This document shows, piece by piece, positions 1 to 6,103 of a stretch of DNA of 6,529 nucleotides. The notes beneath the pieces were generated by a model, which worked only from the letters and a program-made list of their open reading frames with translations, searched no databases and had not been told where the DNA came from. The translations under genes and the position numbers were made by a program. Each line of letters opens with the position of its first letter. Within the stretch, counting starts at the first letter, position 1. Source of the stretch: a bacterium (GTDB lineage: Bacteria > Actinomycetota > Acidimicrobiia > Acidimicrobiales > Bin134); contig JAPPKI010000093.1 of NCBI GenBank assembly GCA_028820035.1, positions 1 through 6,529 on the forward strand, written 5' to 3'.

Positions 1-1078
1 ATCGGATGTCGTAGTAGGCGATGAGGCGGCGGGCGGCGGTCACTGCCTCAGCCGGAGACGGTCGCTCCTGGCACCCGGCTTCAATGAGCAGCGGCAGGAG
101 CGCATCGATGGTCGCTTTGGCGTCACCGTGCAGGGGAATGGTGTTGGCCTGAATCCGAGTTAGGTCGAAGTCGTCGATGTTGATGTTGACGAGCGTCGAC
201 GACTCTCCCGCCGGATTGCCCAGGGAAAAGCGCGTTCCAATTCCTATGACCACATCGGCGGTCTTCATAACATCCAGCAGCTGGTTCAATTCGTGCCGCT
301 CACCGCCGGGGCTGACACATGAGCCGTAGCACAACCGATGGGAATCGGGGATGGCGCCCTTTCCGCCGCCCGAAGTCACCACCGGGATGTTCGTGGCCTC
401 GACCAGCTCGAGGAGCGCCTGCTCTGCGCCGGAGAGGGCCACCCCGCCTCCGGCGACGATCAGGGGAAGCCGGGATTGCAAAATGGCCGCCGCCGCGCCT
501 TGCAGTTGCTCGCGGCTGGGCACGACTGGTGAGACCGGTACGGGATCCCGTAGCTCGACTTCATCTCGTTCCACCAGGGCATCCGGTGGGCATTCGATGT
601 AGGTCGGCCGGGGTCGGCCGGTGCGCATTTGTCGAAATGCCTCAGATACGGCCGCGGGTATCTCTCTTGGCGTCAGGGCTTGTTGGCGCCATTTGGTGAG
701 GGATCGAACGATGTCCATCTGGTTGTCGATCTCATGGACGCCGCCCATGTCCCTCCCGATCTGCCCTCGGGGAATCTGGCCGGCGATGAGCAAGACCGGC
801 GACGAGCGGGAGTAGGCCGTGGACAACCCCCCGGTTGCGTTGCATACCCCCACCCCGGGGACCACCAAGGCCACTCCCGGTTTGCCCGAAGCTCGGGCGT
901 ATCCGTAGGCCATGAAGGTCGAGGCCTGTTCGTGTCGGGTGGTGATCGTCTGGATGCCGGGCTCGTCTCGCAGCGCGGCCACGATTCCGTAGAGCTGGAT
1001 GCCGGGGATGCCGAAGACAACCTCGACACCCTCTCGGACCAACGCTTTGACGAGAGCTTCCCCCCCGCTCAACTTCAT
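1..1078 (-). CDS. Thiamine-diphosphate-dependent enzyme, acetolactate synthase-like (N-terminal and central domains; 3' end beyond window)
   Basis: The reading frame is open from ATG at 1078 to the left edge, giving 359 codons with no stop. Residues 1-170 match the N-terminal Pyr domain of ThDP enzymes: a GGEALVKAL opening, the FGIPG turn at 22-26, and RHEQASTFMAYGYAR at 48-62, in which Glu50 is the expected glutamate that activates the cofactor aminopyrimidine. PGVGVCNATGG and the TAYSRSSPVLLIAGQ stretch follow at 74-101. Residues about 190-335 match the central Rossmann-like domain (PLIVAGGGVALSG, then VVIGIGTRF, then LHGDAKATIDALLPLL). The C-terminal diphosphate-binding domain with its GDG motif would lie outside the window. 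Known relatives include acetolactate synthase, oxalyl-CoA decarboxylase, sulfoacetaldehyde acetyltransferase and benzoylformate decarboxylase; the substrate cannot be assigned here. The start is well placed because family proteins begin a few residues before the GGEAL motif and no other in-frame start lies close upstream. The ribosome site is weak. Arginine is often CGA, unlike in the neighbours. Family confidence is high, subfamily low. Confidence 0.9.
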   Translation of the reverse strand, partial: MKLSGGEALVKALVREGVEVVFGIPGIQLYGIVAALRDEPGIQTITTRHEQASTFMAYGYARASGKPGVALVVPGVGVCNATGGLSTAYSRSSPVLLIAGQIPRGQIGRDMGGVHEIDNQMDIVRSLTKWRQQALTPREIPAAVSEAFRQMRTGRPRPTYIECPPDALVERDEVELRDPVPVSPVVPSREQLQGAAAAILQSRLPLIVAGGGVALSGAEQALLELVEATNIPVVTSGGGKGAIPDSHRLCYGSCVSPGGERHELNQLLDVMKTADVVIGIGTRFSLGNPAGESSTLVNINIDDFDLTRIQANTIPLHGDAKATIDALLPLLIEAGCQERPSPAEAVTAARRLIAYYDIR

Positions 1079-1092
1079 CGAATCATTCTTGC

Positions 1093-1112
1093 ATCCGCAA
1101 GGTCGTGCGGAT
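1093..1112. repeat. Short intergenic hairpin after the dehydrogenase stop codon
   Basis: A perfect 7-bp inverted repeat (ATCCGCA / TGCGGAT) with a 6-nt loop begins directly after the TAA of the dehydrogenase gene (1113-1115) and ends 14 nt before the ATG of the ThDP enzyme. No T-run follows on the minus strand, so it does not look like a full intrinsic terminator. It could be a weak attenuator, an mRNA 3'-end stabiliser, or chance. The repeat is visible in the sequence; its role is inferred. Confidence 0.45.
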
Positions 1113-2456
1113 TTACTGAGCGAGTTCCAGGCGGTACACGGTGCCGTCGAAGCTCAGGATGTAGAGCTCGCCGGCGGCGTCTTCGCCGAACGAAACCAGG
1201 GTTCCATCGGGAACTGAGACCCCCAGATCTGCACGGGTGGCCACGCCCTGATCGTCGATGGTCAGACCCCAGATGCGACCGACGCAGAAGTCGCCGAACA
1301 CGTAGGTGCCCACTAGGTGGGGGATGGCCGAGCCCCGGTACACATGGCCCCCGGTGATCGAGCAGCCGTCGTCGTGGTGGTACACATAGGCTGGAAAGTC
1401 CAGATCGTCGGGGGTGGCTGTGCCGGAGAACCGCTCGTCGCCCTCGAAGAGGGGCCAACCCAGATTGGCGCCCGGAGCCCAGCTGTCGGCTGCGCTCAGC
1501 ACGTGGATCTCTTCCCAGGTGTTCTGGCCGACATCGGCGATCCACAGGTCGTCGGTGGCCCGGTCGAACGAGAACCTCCACGGATTGCGGGTCCCGTAGT
1601 GCCAAATCTCGGCACGCCCCCCGCGGTCGGCAAACGGGTTGTCGGTGGGGATGGAGTAGGCCGAGCCGCCGTCGGGGGCGGGGTCAATGCGGACCAAGGT
1701 GGCCAGCAGGGTGTTCAGATTCTGGCCTTGGTTGAACATGTCATTGCGGCCGCCGCCGTCGCCAAACCCGATCCACAGGTAGCCGTCGGGACCGAAAGCG
1801 ATGTGGCCGCCATTGTGATTGCAGGCCGGCTCGTTCACGCTCAGCACGGTTCGCCCTTGGTCGCCCCGAGCCCGGTGCCCGCTCATCGGGTACTCCACGA
1901 TCTGGTTGTCGCCCCGCAGGTCGGTGTAGTGGGCGTAGAGGCTCGATCCGTCCAGAGAGAAGGCAATGCCCAGCAGCCCTTTCTCACAGTCGGTGGTGGT
2001 GAGGTCGCCGATGTCCAGCACCATCTCGGGGGGCTCGTCGTCGTTGGCACCCAACAGCCAAACCCGCCCGTCTCGGGTGGCCACGTACAAGTCTCCGGTG
2101 CCGATGCTGGTACCGGGTCGGGCCACCATGGCAATGGGGTCGGGTAGCGACACCACCGGGGTAAGCGCCAGAGAGGGCTCCTGAGGCTGGTTGGCTGGTG
2201 CCGGCTGGCCGTCATCGGTTGGTTCGGGTTCAGGGTCGTCGGTGGGGGAGGGGGTGGCCCCTGGCTCTGGAGTCGTGTTGGCCGTGGGCCCCCCACCGCC
2301 CGTTTTGGGGGTGGCCAACCCCGTGGCCGCGGCGGTCGCGGTGGGGGTGGCGCCTGTCTCACGCCGGTCGCCATCATCGTCATCGTTGCCCCCGCAGGCA
2401 ATGGCCAGCAGGCAGATAGCGGCGGCCACCGCCAGCAGCCTTACCCAGATGGTCAT
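1113..2456 (-). CDS. Lipoprotein PQQ-dependent sugar dehydrogenase (glucose/sorbosone dehydrogenase family)
   Basis: The protein has 447 residues. An N-terminal hydrophobic segment (residues 3-20) ends in a lipobox-like AIAC with Cys21, followed by GGNDDDD, so it is probably lipidated and held on the outer face of the membrane. Residues about 25-95 form a low-complexity linker rich in Thr, Pro, Ala and Glu. The rest is a six-bladed beta-propeller of the GSDH family: EKGLLGIAFSLDG (158-170), HNGGHIAFGPDGYLWIGFGD (214-233), GTRNPWRFSFD (288-298), IADVGQNTWEEI (306-317), NLGWPLFEGDERF (331-343) and ITGGHVYRG (367-375). His214 and Arg290 sit where soluble glucose dehydrogenase carries its PQQ-site catalytic His and Arg, by motif order. 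Family members oxidise aldose sugars with PQQ and calcium, but some eukaryotic and bacterial relatives are not proven enzymes. Cys365 and Cys391 could form a disulfide. The ATG overlaps the tesB stop by 4 nt, which suggests translational coupling. The substrate is unknown. Confidence 0.9.
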   Translation of the reverse strand: MTIWVRLLAVAAAICLLAIACGGNDDDDGDRRETGATPTATAAATGLATPKTGGGGPTANTTPEPGATPSPTDDPEPEPTDDGQPAPANQPQEPSLALTPVVSLPDPIAMVARPGTSIGTGDLYVATRDGRVWLLGANDDEPPEMVLDIGDLTTTDCEKGLLGIAFSLDGSSLYAHYTDLRGDNQIVEYPMSGHRARGDQGRTVLSVNEPACNHNGGHIAFGPDGYLWIGFGDGGGRNDMFNQGQNLNTLLATLVRIDPAPDGGSAYSIPTDNPFADRGGRAEIWHYGTRNPWRFSFDRATDDLWIADVGQNTWEEIHVLSAADSWAPGANLGWPLFEGDERFSGTATPDDLDFPAYVYHHDDGCSITGGHVYRGSAIPHLVGTYVFGDFCVGRIWGLTIDDQGVATRADLGVSVPDGTLVSFGEDAAGELYILSFDGTVYRLELAQ

Positions 2457-3298
2457 GGCTGCTTTCGCAGGGGCCGGATCAAGCCCTCTTGCACGACCGA
2501 GGCCACCAGCTCACCGGTGCGGTTCCACGCTGTGCCCCAGGCCAGGCCCCGGGCGTTGGACGCCGAGTTGGACACCTGGTCCAAGAAGATCCAGTCGTCC
2601 ATGCGCAGAGGTCGGTGGAACCACATGGCATGGTCCAGGCTGGCTGCTTGAATGTCGATCTCGTTGCCCCGCACCGGCAGGGCCTTGGTGGCGGTGTCCA
2701 GCACCGTCATATCGCTGGCGTAGGTGAACATGCAGGTGTGCAGCACCGGATTCTCAGGCAGCGTGCCGGTGGCCCGCAGCCACACCTGCAAGCGGGACTC
2801 CCGGCTCTGGCCTCGCTCGGTGGGCGAGCCGGTCACGTAGCGCAGCTCGATGGGGCGGATCATCCGGCCCTGGTCGTCCACCGGAAAACCGTCCCACACA
2901 AACGGCTCCAACTCTTCGGGGTCGGGAATCCCGGTGGGCAAATCGGTCTGGTGCTCGAAGCCCTCTTCTTCTTTGTGGAAGGAGGCCGACATGGCGAAGA
3001 TGGGCTGGCCGTGCTGGATGGCGGTCACCCGGCGGGTGGTGAACGAGCGGCCGTCGCGTACCCGCTCCACCAGATACACCAGGGGGGCAGCCACATCGCC
3101 GGGGCGGATGAAATAGGCCTGGAGGCTGTGGACTGAGCGGTCTTCCACTGTGCGGGTGGCCGCTACGAGGGCCTGGCCAGCCACCTGACCGCCGAACACC
3201 CGTTGGCGATCTTCTTGGGGGCTGACTCCCCGGAAGATGTCCTTCTCGATGGGCTCTAGATCCAGCAGTTCGATGAGCGCATCTACCTCTGCCTGCAT
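2453..3298 (-). CDS. tesB: Acyl-CoA thioesterase II (TesB family)
   Basis: The protein has 281 residues, close to the usual length of this family, and holds two hotdog folds. It hydrolyses acyl-CoA to free fatty acid and CoA in the cytoplasm. N-terminal hotdog landmarks are RQRVFGGQVAGQAL (31-44), SLQAYFIRPGD (58-68), DGRSFTTRRVTAIQHG (82-97) and IFAMSASFHKEEEG (100-113). The C-terminal hotdog carries ASLDHAMWFHRP (219-230), SASNARGLAWG (245-255) and VASVVQEGLIR (265-275). By alignment from memory with E. coli TesB, the catalytic Asp, Thr and Gln correspond to Asp222, Asn244 and Gln270, so the Thr position appears substituted. The ATG at 3298 is preceded by AGGA about 10 nt upstream; the same bases (3308-3313 on the plus strand) could instead read as a TAGGAT -10 box close to the start. 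It is the first gene of the minus-strand run, and its last 4 nt overlap the dehydrogenase start. Confidence 0.95.
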   Translation of the reverse strand: MQAEVDALIELLDLEPIEKDIFRGVSPQEDRQRVFGGQVAGQALVAATRTVEDRSVHSLQAYFIRPGDVAAPLVYLVERVRDGRSFTTRRVTAIQHGQPIFAMSASFHKEEEGFEHQTDLPTGIPDPEELEPFVWDGFPVDDQGRMIRPIELRYVTGSPTERGQSRESRLQVWLRATGTLPENPVLHTCMFTYASDMTVLDTATKALPVRGNEIDIQAASLDHAMWFHRPLRMDDWIFLDQVSNSASNARGLAWGTAWNRTGELVASVVQEGLIRPLRKQP

Positions 3299-3439
3299 GA
3301 CCGGTTGATCCTACCGTTTGCCCCAGCGATTCCCTGCTGCCCAATCGCCGGTTCCCTTCTGCTGTGCTCGCGCAGTGCTCCCGCTGTGGCATTGCCGTAG
3401 TCGATATTGCGGGACGCTGGGGTACGCTTATCGTTCCCC
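3299..3439. promoter_or_regulatory. Divergent intergenic region between tesB and the GtrA-like gene
   Basis: These 141 nt separate two outward-facing transcription units and must hold the promoters of both. I see no tRNA, strong palindrome or credible small gene here. Candidate elements are TAGGAT on the minus strand (3313-3308) close to the tesB ATG, and TACGCT (3423-3428) or TATCGT (3429-3434) on the plus strand close to the GtrA-like ATG. None has a convincing -35 partner, although TTGCGG at 3407-3412 lies 16 nt before TATCGT. The promoter function is inferred from the divergent layout. Confidence 0.5.
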
Positions 3440-3937
3440 ATGTCGCTTCTAGTCTCGGCTCGCGCTCACGTCATAGAAAACTGGCGCCGCCTGCTGCGCT
3501 ACTGCGGCACATCCGCGGTGGGGGTGGTGTTGGGCCAGACCATTCTGCGGGTGTGCTACGACCTGTTGGGCTGGTCGGGGCTGGTATCCAACCTGGTGGC
3601 CTTCATGATCGCCAACATCCCTGTTTACTTTCTGTACCGGGGGTGGGTGTGGAGCAGTGATGGTCCTACTCAGTGGGGCCGAGTGGTGCTTCCCTTCTGG
3701 CTGGTCTCGCTGGCCGGGCTGGCCGTGTCGTCGCTGGCCGTGGGCCTGGTGGACGCCGCCACCGACAACGGCTGGTACATCACCGCGGCGTCGGTGGCCG
3801 CATTCGGCACCGTGTGGCTGGTGAAGTACGCGGTGTGCGACCGATATCTGTTCGGCAATTTGGTGGAAGGCGACGCCCCCTCCGAGCAGGCCTCCGAATT
3901 CGCAGGCGATGGAACCCAGTCGGCGGGCGCTCGCTGA
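3440..3937 (+). CDS. GtrA-like family membrane protein
   Basis: From the ATG at 3440 the product has 165 residues with four predicted membrane helices, at about 22-41, 47-66, 82-104 and 112-131. This is the size and topology of the GtrA/DPMS1-type family, whose members are implicated in moving undecaprenyl-linked sugars across the membrane or assisting glycosyltransferases. Helix 1 starts with the family-like RYCGTSAVGVVLGQ (20-33), and helix 2 ends with NIPVYFLYRGWVW (59-71), which resembles the conserved N-x(n)-R-x-W-x-F/W signature. The tail from about 140 is hydrophilic and acidic. An in-frame TTG at 3407 would add 11 residues (MRDAGVRLSFP), but the ATG gives the usual short cytoplasmic lead-in and is preferred. 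No clear ribosome site precedes the ATG, so translation may be leaderless. The gene overlaps the methyltransferase by 29 nt. No glycosyltransferase partner lies in the window. Confidence 0.85.
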   Translation: MSLLVSARAHVIENWRRLLRYCGTSAVGVVLGQTILRVCYDLLGWSGLVSNLVAFMIANIPVYFLYRGWVWSSDGPTQWGRVVLPFWLVSLAGLAVSSLAVGLVDAATDNGWYITAASVAAFGTVWLVKYAVCDRYLFGNLVEGDAPSEQASEFAGDGTQSAGAR

Positions 3938-4538
3938 GGTCGCCCGGGGGTTCATGCCCCCCGATGAGGGGCTGGCTCTGCACCAGGCGGCCTGCGATAT
4001 AGAAGTCGATGGGCCGTTGCTCGAGGTGGGCAGCTACTGCGGCAAGTCGTCGGTGTATTTGGGCGACGCCGCCCAAGCCCAGGGCCGGGTGCTGTTCGCC
4101 CTTGACCATCACCGGGGGTCAGAGGAGAACCAACCGGGCTGGGAGTGGCACGAGCCCGACCTTGTCGATCCCGAGATCGGTCTAATCGACACCCTGCCCC
4201 ACTTCCGCCGCACTATCCACCAGGCCGGGTTGGAGAGGAGCGTTGTGGCGCTGGTGGGCGACTCGGTGGCCATCGCCCAGAATTGGTCCACACCGCTGGC
4301 CTTCCTGTTCATCGACGGCGGCCACGGCACCGAACCGGCCCACGCCGACTATGAGAACTGGGTGCCCCGCGTGGCCATCGGGGGCCGCCTGGCCATCCAC
4401 GACGTTTTCCCTAATCCCGCCGACGGCGGTCGCCCGCCTTTTGAGATCTACTGCCGGGCAATGGCCTCCGGCGCCTTCACCGAGCTCCCCGCCACCGGTT
4501 CCCTGCGAGTCCTTACCCGCCACGCCCCCGGCATCTGA
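3909..4538 (+). CDS. Class I SAM-dependent methyltransferase (Methyltransf_24-like)
   Basis: The protein has 209 residues and a single Rossmann-type methyltransferase domain. Motif I is LLEVGSYCGKSSVYLG (37-52), the glycine-rich SAM loop. Asp66 in FALDHHRG fits the acidic residue at the end of strand beta2 that holds the ribose of SAM. VALVGDSVAIA (113-123), LFIDGGHGTEPAHADYENW (133-151) and GGRLAIHDVF (158-167) give the later strands; the DGGH and HD pairs are typical of the Methyltransf_24 branch and could bind a metal or substrate. The substrate is unknown. The gene starts inside the 3' end of the GtrA-like gene (29-nt overlap), so the two are probably translated together. An in-frame ATG at 3954 (Met16) is a possible later start and lies just after CGGGGG. 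The earlier ATG is preferred because residues 4-30 look like a normal helical lead-in. Envelope sugar or lipid modification would fit the context but is inference. Confidence 0.85.
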   Translation: MEPSRRALAEVARGFMPPDEGLALHQAACDIEVDGPLLEVGSYCGKSSVYLGDAAQAQGRVLFALDHHRGSEENQPGWEWHEPDLVDPEIGLIDTLPHFRRTIHQAGLERSVVALVGDSVAIAQNWSTPLAFLFIDGGHGTEPAHADYENWVPRVAIGGRLAIHDVFPNPADGGRPPFEIYCRAMASGAFTELPATGSLRVLTRHAPGI

Positions 4539-4574
4539 CCTTCATCATTCCGAGCAGGCCGCTTGCCGCCTCAC

Positions 4575-4580
4575 TACCGT
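4575..4580 (+). promoter_or_regulatory. Possible -10 element for a leaderless DUF1214 transcript
   Basis: TACCGT matches the loose actinobacterial -10 pattern TANNNT and ends 6 nt before the proposed GTG start at 4587, the spacing expected if transcription began on the start codon. No ribosome site is seen before this GTG. TANNNT occurs often by chance and no -35 is evident, so this is weak evidence. Confidence 0.25.
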
Positions 4581-4586
4581 TGTGGC

Positions 4587-5768
4587 GTGAATCAAGAACA
4601 AGAGTTGGTGACCGGCGAGGCGTGGCGGGAGTTCTGTGATCGATTGAAGGCCTCGGGTGATCGTCTTTTGGGAGACGACTTTCCGGCGGGAGCGGCTGAT
4701 CGGGCCGAGGGGTACCGGCATTTGTGTCGGCTGCTCATCCGGGGGCTGTATGAGCAGGTGGAATTCGCAAATCCTGCTTTCCCAGCCATGTACCGCCACA
4801 ACGACGACGTGATGCGCTGGGGCGGCCCCAACGTGGACAACACCTACTGGCGGGCACCGGTTAGTGCTGACTACGCCTATCGGGTAGACGGTTGGCTGCC
4901 GCCGGGGGCGCTTTTCGTGATTCAAAGTGCGTATGGGGAGATGCACCAGGGCACGATGGGGGTCACTGCGGAGCGAACAAGCGCTGATTTTGCCGTTGGG
5001 CCCGACGGCAGCTTCAGTTTTGTTGCGAGCACCGCTCCCAACGAAGGGAACTGGCTGCCTTTCGACGAGAATTCCGACCATATCTCGATCCGCGAGTACA
5101 ACGTGGACTGGGGGAGCGATGAGCCAGGCCGGTTCTTGATCGAGCGTCTGGACAGCCAGGGCCAGCACCCGAAGCCACTCGACCCAGGCGAGTTCGCCGA
5201 AGCGCTCCATCGGGCGGTGGACTGGGCTGACGCTGGCCTGGTGTTTTGGAACCAGTGGATGGAGGGCAGCCGTCGGAATGCGACCATCAACAAGTTCTAC
5301 GGCCCATTCTCGGCAACCGAAGGGGCCGCGGCAATCGGCTATGGAGGGTGCGACTACGCACTGGCTCCTGACGAAGCCATGGTCATCACCTGTGACGTTC
5401 CTAAAGCCCAGTACTGGTCGTTTAACCTCTACAACTACGCCTGGTTCGAATCGCTGGACTTCGCCAACCGCACTGTGACCTTGAACAATGCTCAGATCGC
5501 CACTGACCCTGATGGCCGTTTCCGACTGGTGCTAGCCCATGACGACCCAGGTGTGCAGAACTGGTTGGACACCGAGGGCCGCGGTGAAGCCTTCATGTGC
5601 TTTCGCTGGGTGATGAGCAAAACCATGCCCACTCCCGAGAGCCAAGTAGTACCGTTCTCGGAGCTGAGCCAGCACCTCCCCGAATTCGTCGCCCGTTTCA
5701 CCTCGGATCAACGCGCCGCCCAAATCGCCACCCGCCGCCAATCCCGCGCCCTCCGCTTCCGCTGCTGA
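4587..5768 (+). CDS. DUF1214 domain-containing protein of unknown function
   Basis: The product has 393 residues from GTG at 4587. The C-terminal part (about 252-345) carries the DUF1214 signature: YGGCDYALAPDEAMVITCDV, then QYWSFNLYNYAWFESLDF (275-292), NRTVTLNNAQ, TDPDGRFRLVLAHDDPGVQN and WLDTEGRGEAFMCFRWV (326-342). The N-terminal half is rich in Trp, Tyr and Asp (MYRHNDDVMRWGGPNVDNTY; REYNVDWG) and has no signal peptide or membrane helix, so the protein is probably cytoplasmic. DUF1214 often occurs with DUF1254 in exported proteins; I do not recognise DUF1254 here. No catalytic motif can be named. An in-frame TTG at 4563 would add eight residues (MPPHYRCG) of poor quality, whereas the GTG gives MNQEQELVTGEAWREF, a natural opening. 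The gene lies 48 nt after the methyltransferase and may share its transcript. It ends 14 nt from the convergent toxin gene. Confidence 0.8.
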   Translation: MNQEQELVTGEAWREFCDRLKASGDRLLGDDFPAGAADRAEGYRHLCRLLIRGLYEQVEFANPAFPAMYRHNDDVMRWGGPNVDNTYWRAPVSADYAYRVDGWLPPGALFVIQSAYGEMHQGTMGVTAERTSADFAVGPDGSFSFVASTAPNEGNWLPFDENSDHISIREYNVDWGSDEPGRFLIERLDSQGQHPKPLDPGEFAEALHRAVDWADAGLVFWNQWMEGSRRNATINKFYGPFSATEGAAAIGYGGCDYALAPDEAMVITCDVPKAQYWSFNLYNYAWFESLDFANRTVTLNNAQIATDPDGRFRLVLAHDDPGVQNWLDTEGRGEAFMCFRWVMSKTMPTPESQVVPFSELSQHLPEFVARFTSDQRAAQIATRRQSRALRFRC

Positions 5769-5790
5769 GCCCTTGCTGTACTTCAGCGGA
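5758..5790. terminator. Possible bidirectional hairpin between convergent genes
   Basis: TCCGCTG at 5758-5764 pairs perfectly with CAGCGGA at 5784-5790 across a 19-nt loop. The element spans the stop codons of both the DUF1214 gene (5766-5768, plus) and the toxin gene (5783-5785, minus). No T-run follows on either side and the stem is short, so it is a weak candidate for a shared terminator; transcripts may instead run into each other. Confidence 0.3.
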
Positions 5791-6103
5791 GCCCGAGAAC
5801 ACCTCGGAGGCCGTCGTCGATAGCGTCAATGAGGGCCGGGGGCAATTGCCCCGAAGCTTCTGCCAACCACGCGCGATCGACAAGTTCCAATCCGAGCGGC
5901 ACCGCGACAGAATCCGTCGGCAGACCTGTCACCGCGGCATTGAGCGGCACGTTACCGGCAAGTCCCGCCCTGTCGAGGTTCGATGTCAGGGGTACGACAT
6001 GGGTCTGCCATACCTCGGCACGCAAGACATCCTCAGAAGACACCACGACACATGGCCGACGCTTGTCGAGGTCGACCCAGTAGACCTCACCTCGCGCTAC
6101 CAC
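5783..6103 (-). CDS. mazF: MazF/PemK-family toxin, endoribonuclease of a type II toxin-antitoxin module
   Basis: From GTG at 6103 the product has 106 residues, the normal MazF size. The opening ARGEVYWVDLDKRRPCVVVS (3-22) is the family's first beta-strands with the conserved Arg of the RRP turn (Arg16). VVPLTSNL (36-43) supplies the conserved Thr40, and VPLNAAVTGLPTDSVAVPLG (52-71) gives the later strands. In MazF enzymes the Arg and Thr form the RNA-cleaving site. The C-terminal helix (LPPALIDAIDDGLRGVLGL) is typical. The toxin would cleave mRNA or other single-stranded RNA and be neutralised by the antitoxin encoded just upstream, whose stop codon it overlaps by 7 nt. GGAG 11 nt before the GTG is a plausible ribosome site. 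A longer in-frame form from GTG at 6256 would add 51 residues read out of frame through the antitoxin gene, without family similarity, and is rejected. The cleavage specificity cannot be read from sequence. Confidence 0.85.
   Translation of the reverse strand: MVARGEVYWVDLDKRRPCVVVSSEDVLRAEVWQTHVVPLTSNLDRAGLAGNVPLNAAVTGLPTDSVAVPLGLELVDRAWLAEASGQLPPALIDAIDDGLRGVLGLR

Noticed and set aside
629..1357. Plus-strand open frame of 242 codons over the ThDP enzyme and the end of the dehydrogenase
   Set aside because: It runs antisense to two well-supported genes and its arginine-rich translation shows no family similarity.
1317..2147. Long plus-strand open frame of 276 codons opposite the dehydrogenase gene
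   Set aside because: It is antisense to a clear GSDH coding region, has low-complexity Gly/Val-rich content without motifs, and is the kind of frame high-GC DNA produces by chance.
2489..3136. Plus-strand open frame of 215 codons opposite tesB
   Set aside because: It is antisense to a textbook TesB sequence and has no recognisable domain.
3407..3439. TTG start at 3407 for the GtrA-like protein
   Set aside because: The 11 extra residues do not resemble the family N-terminus and the ATG at 3440 is the more usual codon, although the TTG cannot be excluded.
4563..4586. TTG start at 4563 for the DUF1214 protein
   Set aside because: It has no ribosome site and adds a short stretch with Pro, His and Cys; GTG at 4587 gives a more natural N-terminus.
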